Numbered from the stretch's first letter, positions 47,171-59,954 are shown. The stretch is DNA of 64,000 nt from Agrostemma githago (GCA_958450325.1 OY288241.1:41292278-41356277), one strand, 5' to 3'. Translations and numbers: made by a program. The notes: generated by a model from the letters alone, not told the origin.

Positions 47171-47250
47171 GTGATCGTATGTTTGAGTAGTAGTATGTAA
47201 TAAATATTTTAACTTCGGTTTTCAAATTTTAGCTATATATATTATTGCTG

Positions 47251-47251
<1 letters not shown>

Positions 47252-47302
<51 letters not shown>
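47252..47302. repeat. (TA)n microsatellite
   Basis: About 25 uninterrupted TA units in LTR A2, just right of the CACTA insertion. Confidence 0.95.
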
Positions 47303-47307
<5 letters not shown>

Positions 47308-49052
47308 TCGTATGCCTTATAAATATTTTTACAAGTTTTCGATATCATTTCATAAATCGTTTGTAATTTAATTATTTACGATCGTTATAATATTTTGTTG
47401 GTTATCGTGACACTAATAATTAATTAATGTCGATTTCATATTTTCGTCATATTTCGTTAATTCATAATTTTAACTCAAAATCGTATTTTTATGTTATATT
47501 ATAGTTGAGATTTGTAAACTTATTCATTAAATTAATTTCGTCTTACGACTTATATTAATAAAATAGTCCATTTTGTTTTAAATATATTTTTGGTTGAGAC
47601 TATTTTCACTAATAATCTCTTATTTGTTTACAATTGACTATTTTTAGTAAAATCCGTATTATTTATTAATAAAAGCTATTTGCTAAAAATAATTTGTAAA
47701 CCAGTGTAAAACTCATTTCATTTATAAAACTCGTTGATTCAATTAATTTTGATATCGTTTTTCTTAAAACATCTCTTTTCTAAAATTTATAGTTTTAACT
47801 CGATTTCCTAATTATTTATAAAATACTATATATTGACTTATTATATATTATTTATATTTTTTGTAACGAATTTAGAAATATATTAAAGTTACGATAACAA
47901 CGATAATAATAAAATGTTAATTTCGTTAGAAATGCTATTTTTATACTTTTCACTTATTTTTAATAACTTATGAATTTTGTATAACAATATTTCTATTTTT
48001 AGTAAGTTTCTAAAATTAGTAAGTTTCTATTTATAAAAAGTTTCCTATTTAATATAAAATGTTTACTTCTTTTATCCTCATATTATTACAATGATTATAT
48101 TTATTCTCAATATCGATAATGGCTTGTTTTTGAGTTATGGAATATGGGCAAGTGTGAGGTTTAGAGTAATATATTCTGGGGTTTACAGTTTTGCCATCAA
48201 CTATAAGGCTGGTGTGTCTTTATGGGGCACACTGGTTGTTGAACCGAGCATATATGGTGTTCGGGAGTGTGTGTACATTTTGACCTTAAACTCGTGCCTC
48301 GCAGTGTAAGACGCCGTCGGGTTGAACAGAGTATTTATGGTGCTCGGGAGGGGTGTGCATATTATCTTAAACTAGGGCCACACATTTATAAGTCGCCATC
48401 CTATTATGGTTGAGTAGCCATCCTATTATGGTTGAGTAGCCTAGTTAGAGATCGAAGTTTGATTTGTTTGAACTAAGTTCTCGAAGCTAGTTTTAGTATT
48501 ATTCTAGTGAAAGTCTAGCCGTCTACACAAATCCTATCCAGAACGTCATTTTGCTTATTTTATTATTATCGATACATTTTGGTTGCAGGTTGTCAAATAT
48601 TTGAATTTTTCTTTTGAGAACTTGTTCTGATTTTATTGTTCCAATATTTTAAGTTTTCTCCGAAAGCTTATTTTTATTATATCTTTTAATTGTTTCCATT
48701 TTAACTATTTTGATATAATGATACTATTATTTTTCCATATGATATAATATGGCTGGGAGAACGTCCGAGTTACTCCCCACTGACGTGGCTGTTATGTTTA
48801 TAACATGACAGGTATTTGCTGTTGGGTTTTGGGTGTGAGCTAGCGAGTAGCGTGGATCCTACTTCTTCATTCTTGTAATTTATGGATTTGTATAAACTCG
48901 TTTGGAGATTTTTCTTTTAGCCCTTTTGTAAAAAGAGGCCGTTGTATTGACTTACCATTTCTTTTAATAAGATATAGTTTGTCCGTGTGTTACAATCTCA
49001 ACTCTACAGTGTTTCCGCCACTGTATTGCGTTAGAATTGCTAGGGGATTACA

Positions 49053-49386
49053 GTACTAGCTAGTATTACTGGTAGTCTTAGTATTATTGTTATTGATGTT
49101 GGTGTTGTTGTAATTATTGTTGTTGGTGTTCTTGAGGTTGTGGTAGTAGTAGTTGGGATTAAGTAGTAGTGGTGTGAATTTAGTAGTATTGTATTATTAG
49201 AATTAGTAGTAGCTAGTCCTATGTTCCTGGTAGTATGGTGTTGTTAGTAATAATAGTAGTATGTTAGTAGTAGAAGTTTTATTAGGAGTGTAATTATTAT
49301 TAGTAGTGGTAGTAGTAGTAATATTATCGTTATTGTCGTTGTTGGTGTTTAGTAGTAGTGGTAGTAGTAGTGGTAGTGTTAGTGTT
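49053..49386. repeat. Trinucleotide-rich locus, part 2
   Basis: GTA/GTT/ATT triplet runs between solo LTRs A2 and C, continuing part 1 and leading to part 3 at 54038. Confidence 0.75.
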
Positions 49387-50434
49387 TGTAACACCCCTAT
49401 TTACACAAGAGCCTTACCAAGACATTCCTTAGTAAATTAAGGTGTTACCATCTCGGTGTGACCCGAGGTAGTAGTCCGAACACAATCAATCCAACCAGAT
49501 ACCGAATTTAAAATCAAAGACCAATTGTTCCAAATTACAACGAAAGTTCCAAAAGTCAAAGGAATAATTCAAAACTAGAATCAGAGTATTAAGACGCAGC
49601 GAGAGATAAAATTAATCAATCGTCTAAGTATAGTCTGTCGTCGCTCAACCCATCCCGCTCATGCATCCATAATATCATCACATCACAATCTAACCTACAC
49701 GATTAACTGCTCCCCAAAAGGTCGGAAATACCAATTGGTTCGTCACAGGCCCCCAATAAAATAGAGTACAATTTAGACAAGGTAAAAAAGGCCGGCAAAG
49801 CTGAGTAAGGAATAATCATACAGTTCAATAAAGTAATAGTTGAGCATACGATAGACAATTATGATACCAATATACAATCACAATAATAAAGTCATACCAT
49901 GACCAAAATCTCAATCTTGATTCGAATATAAATCTCAATTCCAAATCTCGGTTTCCACAATAGAAACCACAATCGTAACAGGGGCCCCATATTCATTAAT
50001 GTGCACATCTCTCAAGAGGGCAACCCAAAGGAGGCGAATAAACGGGCAGGTTTGAGATCAATTGAACCTAGGTTACTCCTCTGGTAACCTACAGTATCCA
50101 AACGTTTGGCCCGCAGGCACCAATGAGGCCGTAGCCTCTCATCGAAATCTCAATACTTCCAACTCATCACAATGTCTAATCATAATATCTCATCATATAT
50201 AATGCATACATGCTATCACAATGTCATTCATATACTAATGCTCAACATATTATTCAACCAAAATATATCCGTATAACAGTAAGGTTAAACCTTACCTAAT
50301 CAGCAATTCACCACAGCATCAGTAGCACAGTACACCACGGGAACTCTACGAAGTCCGATCCTAATACAATATTTTATACTTAAATTAATACCTATCCTAA
50401 CGTATTTAATATATAAAGATGGAATCGATATCGT

Positions 50435-53109
50435 TTTGGACGTCCGTCCGCACCACCCGACGTCCTGCGCGGGACCTACCCGGTTTTTCAACGTATAGCG
50501 GCGGCCACCCACGCGGACCCCTCCTCCGGTCGGGGGCCGGTCCGATCTCGCGTACAGGGCGATGTTTCGGACATCGATTCGGATGAAGATCCGGACTTGT
50601 ACTAGACGGATGCGGACACCCGCGTTTCCGTTTGAAATCGATCGAGTCGTGGTTGTAAATGTTTAAAGGCTTATTTGTTTGGTAAGGCGACCTTTTTAGT
50701 GAACTGAATTTGTTACCGATTTGTGGAGTCGCCACCGAGTCAATTATGGGGACTCGAAAACCGTTCAAGTCAACTTTAATCCTTAGCCGGCTCAAAGTTG
50801 AGGGGCACGGGACCTAAAGATAAAGACTTGTACCCTTAAGCACTCCATGCCTGAAATGACTCTCATTGCCAATGGTTTCAGACATCCGGAAACCGTCGAT
50901 TGTGAGTAAGGGGTGAGGGTACATATTGGGAAGCCAACATCCGATAGACATCGACACCCAATCCCGCCCGCACTATAGCGGCCTCTACTAATCAATCGGT
51001 GGGCTTAAAACTTTGTTCTTTTGTTGTGGCGGAAGTACTGTAACATCCATTGTTTTCACCCTATACCTTTTGTTACGTCGGCTGTTTAAGGACAAGTAGG
51101 TTTCGTCGTCGAAGTAGTTGTGTTTACATTCTTTGAATGCGATTTAACGTGACAAGCAGGCCATGAAAAGATGCACATTGGAGAGTGGAGAGTACTAATA
51201 TTATAGATATTAGCAAGTCAGTTTTAACGTGATAATACAGATATTAGTCATTCTCGTGATATAACTTACTCGGTATTCTGCTTAAGAAGCGTTGGCTCGG
51301 TATTAATAGGGATGCGTCGAACCGTTCCTGGCGAGCACCCGGACTAATACGGAACCCGACCATCGCTTTGTTCAGTTTTAGTTGTTTTACGTTTTGAATT
51401 CTGTGTTAGGTGATTTAGCATGCGATTATAAGGTCATAAAAGAAATAAATCATACGAAAAAATGTAAATGTGAATATAAGTAAATCATATTGTGAGGAGT
51501 TGCACCCTCGAAATATACACTAAACGGGACACGATGCATAGATAGTTGAGAACAGATCTCGGAATTACTCGGGTCTATTTAGTGTATTTTAATGTTTGCG
51601 GTTGATGTTGAGACGTTACGTGTTTTAGTAAGTGTCGTGGACCTAGTGTCCACATGTAGTATTATCGTAGTGCATAATAATAAAGATGCGAGAATGTAAA
51701 GTTTTGTTTAGACGACAACCTAGTGACGATTCGATTTCAAAGGCGGATCCTCCTAGCTTGCCCGGTGATTTCGGTAGAGTTCTGTTACCGTTAGCCCTTC
51801 TTGCGGCTATTCCGGCAGAGCTCCGCTACTACTGGCTGGTTCTATGGCTAATCTGGCAGAACTCTGTTGCTAGACTAAGAATTGCTAGTAGAACACAAGC
51901 ACCTCGGGATTGAGTGAAGTGCTCGAAGGTGAGGAGTAGCATTGATGTCGCTTTATCGGAACTACGATCGAGTGGATCGTTTACCTCGGGTGTCGGAGTG
52001 CGAGCCCTTAGCGAGAAACTCTTTACGAGTGAAGAGGGAAGAGAGAATTGAATTGTGTGTCGAAATGAGGGGGTGAAGAGGGGTTTTTAAAGGTGTTTTT
52101 CGGTCCTCCTCACCCGGATAGGCGCCTGAGCCTAGGCGCACCGGAACTCAGGCGTCGGGGTTTAGGCGCGTGAAGACACAGGCACGCAAGGTGAGGCGCT
52201 CGGAGTTTTGGAGATATGATTTTGATACTTTCCAAAATCGGAAGCGGGTCTATAATACGAACCTTGGAGATTAAGTCTTCCCCGGTTTTGACCTAGCGCC
52301 GTGGTGTTTAATGGGCCTCGGGTGTGCATCCTGGGGTTCATTTGGCGCGGTGCTGACTCGGTTCGAGTTTCAGGACCGATTCGGGGTCTCGGTGTCAAAA
52401 TTGACTCTAATTAGTGTCTATGCGACCGTAACGACACAACTAAGGCTGCCAAGCTTAGGGGTGGTAATGAGACGAGACAGCTCGCGAGCAGCTCGAACTC
52501 GACTCGGTCAAAGCTCGGCTCGTGTGAGCTCGACTCGAGCTCGGGCTCGGCTCGACAACTTAACGAGTCGAGCTGAGCAAGGCGTGACTCGGCTCGAAAA
52601 GCTCGCGAGCAGCTCGGTTTGATGTGTTTAGTTAATATTTTTTTCTTGTTTATTTAAAAAATACTAATAATAGTTACATAGATTTTTAACCATATAAAAT
52701 GTTCTTATTGATTTGCCTAATACATTTGTATATGTTTTTTGGATCCCAATTTATTAAAACACATCGTGCAAAAAAACGTAAATTTTAATAATTATATATA
52801 GGCTCGAGTTAGGCTCGAACTCGGCTCGAACTCGCATTTTAGCTCGCGAGCTTGGTTCCGAGCTCAATATTTTCAAGCTCGAGATCGGCTCGAGTTTGAA
52901 TTTTGATTAACGAGCACGAGTCGAGCAAGGCCAAGCTCGTGCTCGGCTCGGCTCGTTTACACCCCTAGCCAAGCTGTTAGTTTAATTCTTTCGAGTAATT
53001 TATTTGGTCCGTTCTATAGAAAACTATCTAAAATATCGCGAACCCGCATCGCTTTGCAGTTCGATCGTCATCGGGTGTTTGTTGGGCACTTCTGCTCTGG
53101 GTGTCTACA
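50435..53109 (-). repeat. Tat-like solo LTR 1
   Basis: On the minus strand it starts TGTAGACACCC at 53109, like the gag-bearing Tat fragment at 3865. TSD ATCGT at 50430-50434 and 53110-53114. It aligns over most of its length with LTR 2 (57183-59415). The inner end reads GGACGTCCAAA where LTR 2 has CGTCCACA, so the terminal CA has mutated. It holds a hAT MITE. TTTAAA (about 52087) with several AGGCGC motifs (52119-52202) may be its promoter. Confidence 0.85.
52456..52967. mobile_element. Non-autonomous hAT element, 512 bp
   Basis: Ends TAGGGGTG and CACCCCTA, with perfect 8 bp TSD GCCAAGCT (52448-52455 and 52968-52975). Both ends are packed with GAGCTCG/CTCGGCTCG/GCTCGCGAGC steps; the middle is AT-rich and non-coding. 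LTR 2 lacks this insertion. Confidence 0.92.
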
Positions 53110-54037
53110 ATCGTTATAGCGAAATTATAAATAAAAGATACTAGCAGATGGCGTTAATCTACCCAAATTATATAAAGTGACTTCCTCCATCTAACCACGT
53201 AACCTATATTATTACTAACTCACACATGCACCTACCCATTTTTTTACACACCAACACTAGCCATTACAAAATAAAGGCATACCGACTTCGACAACAATGG
53301 CAGCAATCGGCAACCGAATACAACCTCATCAACACGCTGCCAACAATAAACGTATGCCAACGATGGGAACAGTACTCCAACAATAGCAGCCTTGCGACAA
53401 CCGACAATACATTGACCACCACAATAACTTCACCCGTCACTACCGTAGCGTATGCCAAACTGCCTATAAAGACCCACAACAACCGCAACGATACCAATCA
53501 ATGGCAACAATCATTGCCGAGATAGCTTGATCCAACTATATACACTAACAAAATAACTCGAAAATACTATTCCCGGCCCCTATATCGACACTAAAGTTTA
53601 ACCATGATGCTAAAGACAGAAAAGACAATATAGGCATACCTATAATTACGTGTACGGCGTGATCGGTGGCCCAACTCGACTCCAAGGATTCTCTTTTTTT
53701 TTCCTTGCTTCGTGCGGCTACACTACGTGAGATTTCTAGCAACTTGCGTGTGTGATATATTCTACGTGATATGATAAGGCTGCTAGGGTATTAATAAAAG
53801 AATTGTAAACAAGGGGAAGCGGGGTTATATCAGCCTAGGTTTTAGTATTTAAATAAAAGATGGTGTGGGTTTGTGGGTTTTATACATCATTTAGATACTT
53901 CAGGCCCAGACCGTGGGCCGGGTTTAAACGGGTTATGATTTATTTATTCGGGTTTGACTTAGGGTGACTAACTTCACCATCTCGACTTGACTTGACTTAC
54001 GGTTTGACCTTCTATAAGATACATGTATTACAGTGTT

Positions 54038-54220
54038 AGTGTAGCATTGGTTAGCTTAGTAGTTGTGTCGTAGTAGTAGTTGTTGTTGTTGCTCTTGCTC
54101 TTGTTGTTGTTGCTACCAAGTACGGAGTAATAAGTAGTATTGTGGTATTGATAGTGGTAGTATTAGTAGTAATATATGTTACTATTAGTAGTAGTATTTG
54201 TATTTAATTATTTATGAGAA
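54038..54220. repeat. Trinucleotide-rich locus, part 3
   Basis: GTA, GTT and CTT triplet runs resume directly after the TSD of solo LTR C. Confidence 0.75.
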
Positions 54221-57182
54221 TATCTTTAAAGACAAAAACATTTGGCTTAAAAAAATCTCCAACCCACCAACTTTTATTATTTGACATTGCAATTGAGATT
54301 GAGATGAAAAGAAGGGTTAGTGGGAGTATATTAAAATTGATGTAAATATTTGCAAAAGTTGTACATTAGTACATTTGATTATTCACATTGCTTGACTTCT
54401 TATTCTACACTTTGAACCATGACTATTATAGACCCCGTGCATTTATGCACAGTATTTATAGAATTTTATTCCTTTTAGTTAATTATTTATAAAAAATTAG
54501 TAACCCAATAATTTTTCATGATTTTTATTATCATTGTTCATTGTATCTGGATATAATAAAATAACTTGAAATTGCATAATATAACGACCTCGACTAACAC
54601 CATGAAATATGTAGTCTACAAAAATTACTCATTGTCGATAATTACTCAAGTCATTATTTGAATGCCTTTAAATAAAGCTACCTTGATTTTACAACACATG
54701 TTGAATATACGTGTTATACAGATATTAATCATACACAATTGCATAAATAATGTGACCATTAATCTTATACGTGTTAGAGTACAATTAGTCAAATTATATG
54801 CTTGGAATTGCATGAAAAAACAAATAAATGCAATTGGATTGATATTATGTAAGATACATAATTATGTACAAAGTTTATGTACAACGATACATGAGCATTT
54901 ATCTTATATGCGTTCAATATTTACGAAATTATACGTGTTGAAAGAATATAGTGCACTTTCATAGAAGTATTTAATACCTTTTTCATCGAGAAAGATCATC
55001 TCAACCCGACTTTCATTTGCATTATTTCAAGAGGGTACATAATAAAGCCTAATGACTCTTACTTTTAGGCTTCATGTTTCCTTGGTTTCATCAATATCAC
55101 TAATGATATTGAAACGTCAGGATTGAGAGGCAACCATTTTGTTGATATAGAGTAAATTAGATTTATTAATATATAGAAGATTAATATTACAAAATAATTT
55201 ACCTACTTGATATCTTAGCTAGTTGAACGAATTAGATTTAAATTTAAAATCCCCTAATTACAATCAGCTAATTAAGATTGAATAAATTATAGGAGTGTTT
55301 AATCAAGGATATATGCACGGGTAATTATGATCACCGTAATCTGCAAGGGATCTACACCTATTCTGAATGAATATATTATTTACATATATATACTACAATC
55401 TCGTATATAGCCCTAATATTGACCCTAATTACAATATATATATACACTACAATCTCGTATATAACCATAATAGAGACCCTAATTACAATCCCCTGATTTA
55501 AATCTTATATACTAATCTTATATCCTAATCCCAATCAAATATTACTTGATATCGTCTTATTTTAAGATGGAATCTTGGAATATTTTGTGGACATGATTAT
55601 TATAATATGAAAATCAATCTTAGTTGATTTAGTCGAGCTTTAATTGTTGTGATCCGTAAAATATATTCCATAGTACTTTCCTAATAGTGTCAATTAGTTT
55701 TAATCATCTTACAATACTTAAACTACTAATGAACGGGGTATTCATTTCATATACTATTGATAGAGAGGTCGAACCACTAAATAACCCAACCAAGAAAGGT
55801 CCAAACATATGTCAACGCAAAGTAGGCGGGAAAAAATGGTAGAGGAGTTACTCTCTTAGTGTAAAGGGGATTTGACCTAACTATTTAGACTGATATAGAG
55901 AATCAATAATCGAGTGAATAATGTATGAAAATGTATCTGGACTGTGTGAAAATGTATCTGGACAATGATTTATTATTAGCAATTAGTGGATACAATTAGC
56001 AATTATTATGGAAAGAATAATGGAGAATAAATTAGTGGATATAATTCTGCAAAGCAATTACGGAGTAATTGATTTACTATTGGGCACAGACTTAACCACA
56101 AAGTGACCCAACCAAGAAAACCCCAAACACTGACCCATGCAAAGTAGGCGGAAAAAAAATTATAGAAGAGTTATTCTTTTAGTGGAAAGGGGATGCAAAG
56201 TAAGCGGGAAAAAATTATAGAAGAGTTATTCTTTTAGTGGAAAAGAGATTTTACTACAGGTAATTTTTAGATGTAAACATATTATAAGCATTCTGAATCA
56301 CTCTTATGTGTAACAGGTATGGAATCTTCTCAGTGTAGCGAAAACTTCTCCTCTCATTATGATGTGTGGCCTCTCATTCTGAGGCATAGTCGTATTCTCA
56401 TCTTCTTTATTTCTAAAGCTAATGTTTTTGTTTATCTTCCCTTTTACTTTCTCAGTGGAGTTAAATACTCCCACTAATCAAAGTTTTGTGGCCATATCAA
56501 AAGCGGACACTAGGTATGACATTTTCTATATTTTCTCTTCATTCTTAACATCATAGTCGAGTAGTATGTGATGTAGAAGGAGGAGAAACCATGTTTTTGT
56601 ATGAGATAGTATGTGAATAAGCTCCTCTATTTTGCCTCTGTTAAGCATTGAATGATGTATTGTCACTAATTTTTTTCTATGTACTGTAGGTGTATAGATG
56701 TCATATAAAGATACATTGAGTTCTATGCTTATTTTCTTGGAAACATTCACCATCTTTCTCGGCCTTAACCACCCTTTCATTTGACCAAATAAATGCTCTT
56801 GGCAGTGCTTCCGGATGAAAGCAGCAATTCTCACATTCACTTTTGGGAGTTAATTAGTCGGATCTGCTAGTTAGGATTTGACAATTTTGTAGATATTTTT
56901 TTTATCTTTGCAGAAAACATAAGTATGTTGCACCTTTTCGAAGATGATATTTTTTACACACGCTTTTTTTTGAGAACATTTGTAATGGAATTCTTTTCAT
57001 TTGTTTTAATTGTAAGAAACGATACTCCGTATTACTTATATCTTGGAATTTAAATTATATTCTTTTATACGGTAGATTCTATTCGGACTATATATATATA
57101 TATATATATAAAATAAAAAGAATTATTAATCTAAGGCTTTCGACGAAATAGACATCACAGATTGACCTGCTTTTTTGTAGTG
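54221..57182. other. AT-rich unassigned sequence with small repeats
   Basis: No gene is supported. It holds a hairpin with flanks like a Helitron 3' end (54423-54450), a duplicated segment of about 50 bp (55387-55432 and 55438-55490), the repeat at 55786-56248, a 104-codon minus frame at 56526-56840 without recognised motif, and a short (TA)n at about 57092-57110. Confidence 0.5.
55786..56248. repeat. Locally duplicated segment with 56 bp tandem unit
   Basis: ATGCAAAGTAGGCGG...TTAGTGGAAAGGGG at 56137-56192 is repeated at once at 56193-56248. A diverged relative, including its flank ACCCAACCAAGAAA, lies at 55786-55872. Confidence 0.7.
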
Positions 57183-59415
57183 TGTGGACGCTACCACCCG
57201 CGCGCCCGCATTTGCATGATTCACATCGGCCACCCAAACGGCCTGATCGGTCTGGGGTCGGTCCGATCGCGCGTTCGAGGCGAAGTGTCGGACCTCAATT
57301 TGGCTGACGATTTGTGGGTTGTACTAGATAGATGTATGGGTGTATCTATGTTTCCGTTGAAATCGGTCGTGTTTTGGTTGTAAATATTTAAAGGTCGGAT
57401 CATTTGGTCAGGCGACCGTTTAGTGAGCCAAATTTGTTATGTGATGTTTGAGTCTTCACCGAACAATTATGGGGTGCTCGGACATCGTTGAAGTCAACTT
57501 TGATCCCTTAGTCGGCTTAAAGTTGAGTGACATGGGACCTAAAGATAAAGACTTGTACCCTTACGCACTTCATGTCTGGAAGGACTCTTGTTTCAAGGAT
57601 TAGGCCACTCGTTTATCCAAAGATTCGAGTAAGGGGTGAGGGTATGTATTGGGAAGCCAATGTTAGGAACGTCGACACCTAATCCCGCCCTCACATAGCG
57701 ACTTCTACTAATTAATCGATGTAGGACGTTTCTCGTTCTTAAGTGGTGAAAAGCAAAATATCAATCAATGTTTTAACCCTAGCGATAGTGCATCTTTTTT
57801 GCAAAGTCGGTTGATTTAGGAGCAAGTTAGATAGCTAATGTCGAAGTGGAAGTTTTACATTCTTTTCATGCAACATATGAGATAACATGTGACAACCATT
57901 ACACGTTAAGTTGCACGTAGGAGAGTAGAGAATACTATTTATTATTCGCCTTGACGATTATGGAAAACATGTTTATCACGCAAACAGATAGGGACGCATG
58001 ACTCCAAGCGCCTCAGAAGTCAGACGCACGAGGCCAGGCGCTTCAATTCTGAGAGTTTGGTTCAGACGTGACTTCTGGATTCGTTTGAGTGTTCGATTAG
58101 CATTTGTGAGTTACGTTTTAGTCTCGGGCTAGGTGATTTACCATGCGTTTATTGTTGTGAAAGCGGTAAATCACGCGAATAAGACGGTAAAACGTGCGAG
58201 AATGTAAGTAAATCATGTTAAGAGGAGTTGCACCCTCAGATTGTTCACGGAAACGAAATAAAACGGATCTAATAACGACTTCTCGGATTTGATTTAAGTG
58301 TTTTAGTATTTAGGGGTTTAAGTTTTGGACGTTAACGTAGATTGATTGGTTTGGTCTAGGGGGTCGGTCATGCACCGCGACGGGGACCTAGCATAGCAAG
58401 GTGGGTACACCATACCTGAAATTAGAACTGTAGGCGTACGTGTCGATTTAGGTTGATTATGAATCTTCATCGGTTTGCAATACCATATGCATATTTGAAT
58501 TAATTGGATTATGAACCCTTTTAATTCGACCCTTAATTAAAAGAAAAAAAGTGTAAATAAACTAGATCGAGGTAAAACCTAGTGACAATTACGACTTGCC
58601 TGGATAAACGTGTTGAGCGTTATGAACGTGTGAATTAATTTAGGTTAGGAACCATTATTAATTCGACTCTTTTATCTCGATTTGATCGACTACGATGAGG
58701 TTTGAGTTAAGAACTTGGGGTTTGTTGGATTAAGAATCTAGAATTCGTAAAGATTAAACAAAAAAAGAATTATGAATTCTTTAGGGTTCGATGCGATCGA
58801 TGTTAATTCGTATAATCCTCTTTTGTTCGTCCAATTATGAATTCTTAGAAGTCCCGAGGGTTTTAATTGTGTGTTGAATGGTCGAGGGAATGAGGATACT
58901 CATAGGTTTTCTCATGATAGCGTGTCGTGCTGCGCCCTGGGACTGAGGCCCCTTGCATCGTGCGACTCGGTTCTTCAGCGAGAGGCACCTTGCGATTGAG
59001 TTTTGGAGGTCTGTTTTTGGAAAACTTTCCTAAAGGCGGAGATACGAGATCTTAAGACATTTTTTAGGCTTGTCCACCAAGGTTACCCTATTCCTTTTTT
59101 TTTTGAGTTGTTTTGGGCTTTTGGCTCGGTTTCGAGGTTTGAATAGGTTTGACAATTTGACTCGGGTTTGACTTTCCATTCCGGTCCGATTTGGGGTCCC
59201 GGAGTCGGAAATGTCTCTAATTAGTGTTGATGCGACCGTAATGACTCGACTAAGACCGTCTAGATGTTGAATTAAATTTTCCGAGTAGTAAATTGATCTG
59301 ATCTATAGAAAAATCATTCGAAACACTGTAAAATCGTATCATGTTGCAGTCCGATCATTATTGGGTGTTTGTCGGACGCTCGAGTAGCCACCAAGTTCTA
59401 ATCCGGGTGTCTACA
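57183..59415 (-). repeat. Tat-like LTR 2
   Basis: It starts TGTAGACACCC at 59415 on the minus strand and ends CGTCCACA at 57183. Conserved blocks shared with LTR 1 include GACCTAAAGATAAAGACTTG and GGGTGAGGGTA. No 5 bp target duplication is found (TAGTG left, GCCTG right), and neither PBS nor PPT adjoins it, so it may be a solo LTR with an altered flank. Confidence 0.75.
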
Positions 59416-59954
59416 GCCTGCTGTTCCGTAAACCATGAGAAGAATCTGAGGGAGGTACACTCTCACAATTTTTCCCTCTCACACTTATTTCGGAACTCAG
59501 TTAGTTGCTTTGGAAATTTCACGGAAAATAGGATCATTTGTTTGCCACATATAATTATCGTTTCTTGATCCCTTGTTGTGAGGATTTCACGGGCTTTGTG
59601 AACCCTTAATCTATACAATAACCTTCTCAAAACCACCAAACCTATTACCCAAAAAAAAGAGCATTTCCCAAATTTTAGGGGAATGAAGGTGAGTGAAGAG
59701 TAAGTGTGGGATAGCAGAGCGGTCTCTCCGACCCGTTTCTTGAGAGTGTGTGTAGGATTGATATCTTATCATTGTGACTTAGGAATTGGAGTTTGGTCAC
59801 ATGGAATGGTCGAACATGACTCACCGATAAACGACCCCCCATTTCATTCTATTTTCCCTTTCTTTTAGATAAGACCTATCAATCTTGGCATATTCCATTG
59901 TTTCAGTAAACCCGTGGCTACTTTACCTACACCCACAAAGAGGACATTGTGAAC
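59416..59954. other. Unassigned sequence between Tat-like LTR 2 and the LINE
   Basis: I see no gene or repeat here. Confidence 0.4.

Larger units (their letters stand above)
42981..47173. mobile_element. Non-autonomous CACTA-type transposon with captured exons (4.2 kb)
   Basis: Ends CACTACTAGAA and TTCTAGTAGTG, with 3 bp TSD ATC (42978-42980 and 47174-47176). Both ends carry many short subterminal motifs around AAATGATTTCTTTG. No transposase is present. The middle has exons of at least three host genes, all on the minus strand, with intron remnants, so the capture was of genomic DNA. Confidence 0.88.
41001..49052 (+). repeat. Solo chromovirus-like LTR A2 (3.9 kb without the CACTA insert)
   Basis: It starts TGTAACACCCC and ends GGGGATTACA, with TSD GTACT at 40996-41000 and 49053-49057. 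The right half is clearly homologous to A1 and to 25948-27433; the left half is more diverged. A CACTA-type element interrupts it at 42981-47173. Confidence 0.88.
49387..54032. repeat. Solo LTR of another gypsy-like family (C), about 2 kb without nested LTR
   Basis: It starts TGTAACACCCC and ends ATGTATTACA, with TSD GTGTT at 49382-49386 and 54033-54037. Apart from the first bases it does not match family A. It is interrupted by a Tat-like solo LTR (50435-53109). Orientation is not certain because no internal region remains. Open frames at 53226-53525 look like chance. Confidence 0.85.

Noticed and set aside
53226..53525. 99-codon frame as a gene
   Set aside because: It lies inside solo LTR C, is Thr/Asn/Gln-rich, and has an equally open frame on the other strand.
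56526..56840. 104-codon minus-strand frame as a gene
   Set aside because: No recognisable motif, no splice or promoter support, in AT-rich repeat-bearing DNA.
57178..59420. Target duplication CCTG/CCTG around Tat-like LTR 2
   Set aside because: The left CCTG lies about 14 bp outside the LTR end, so it does not fit.
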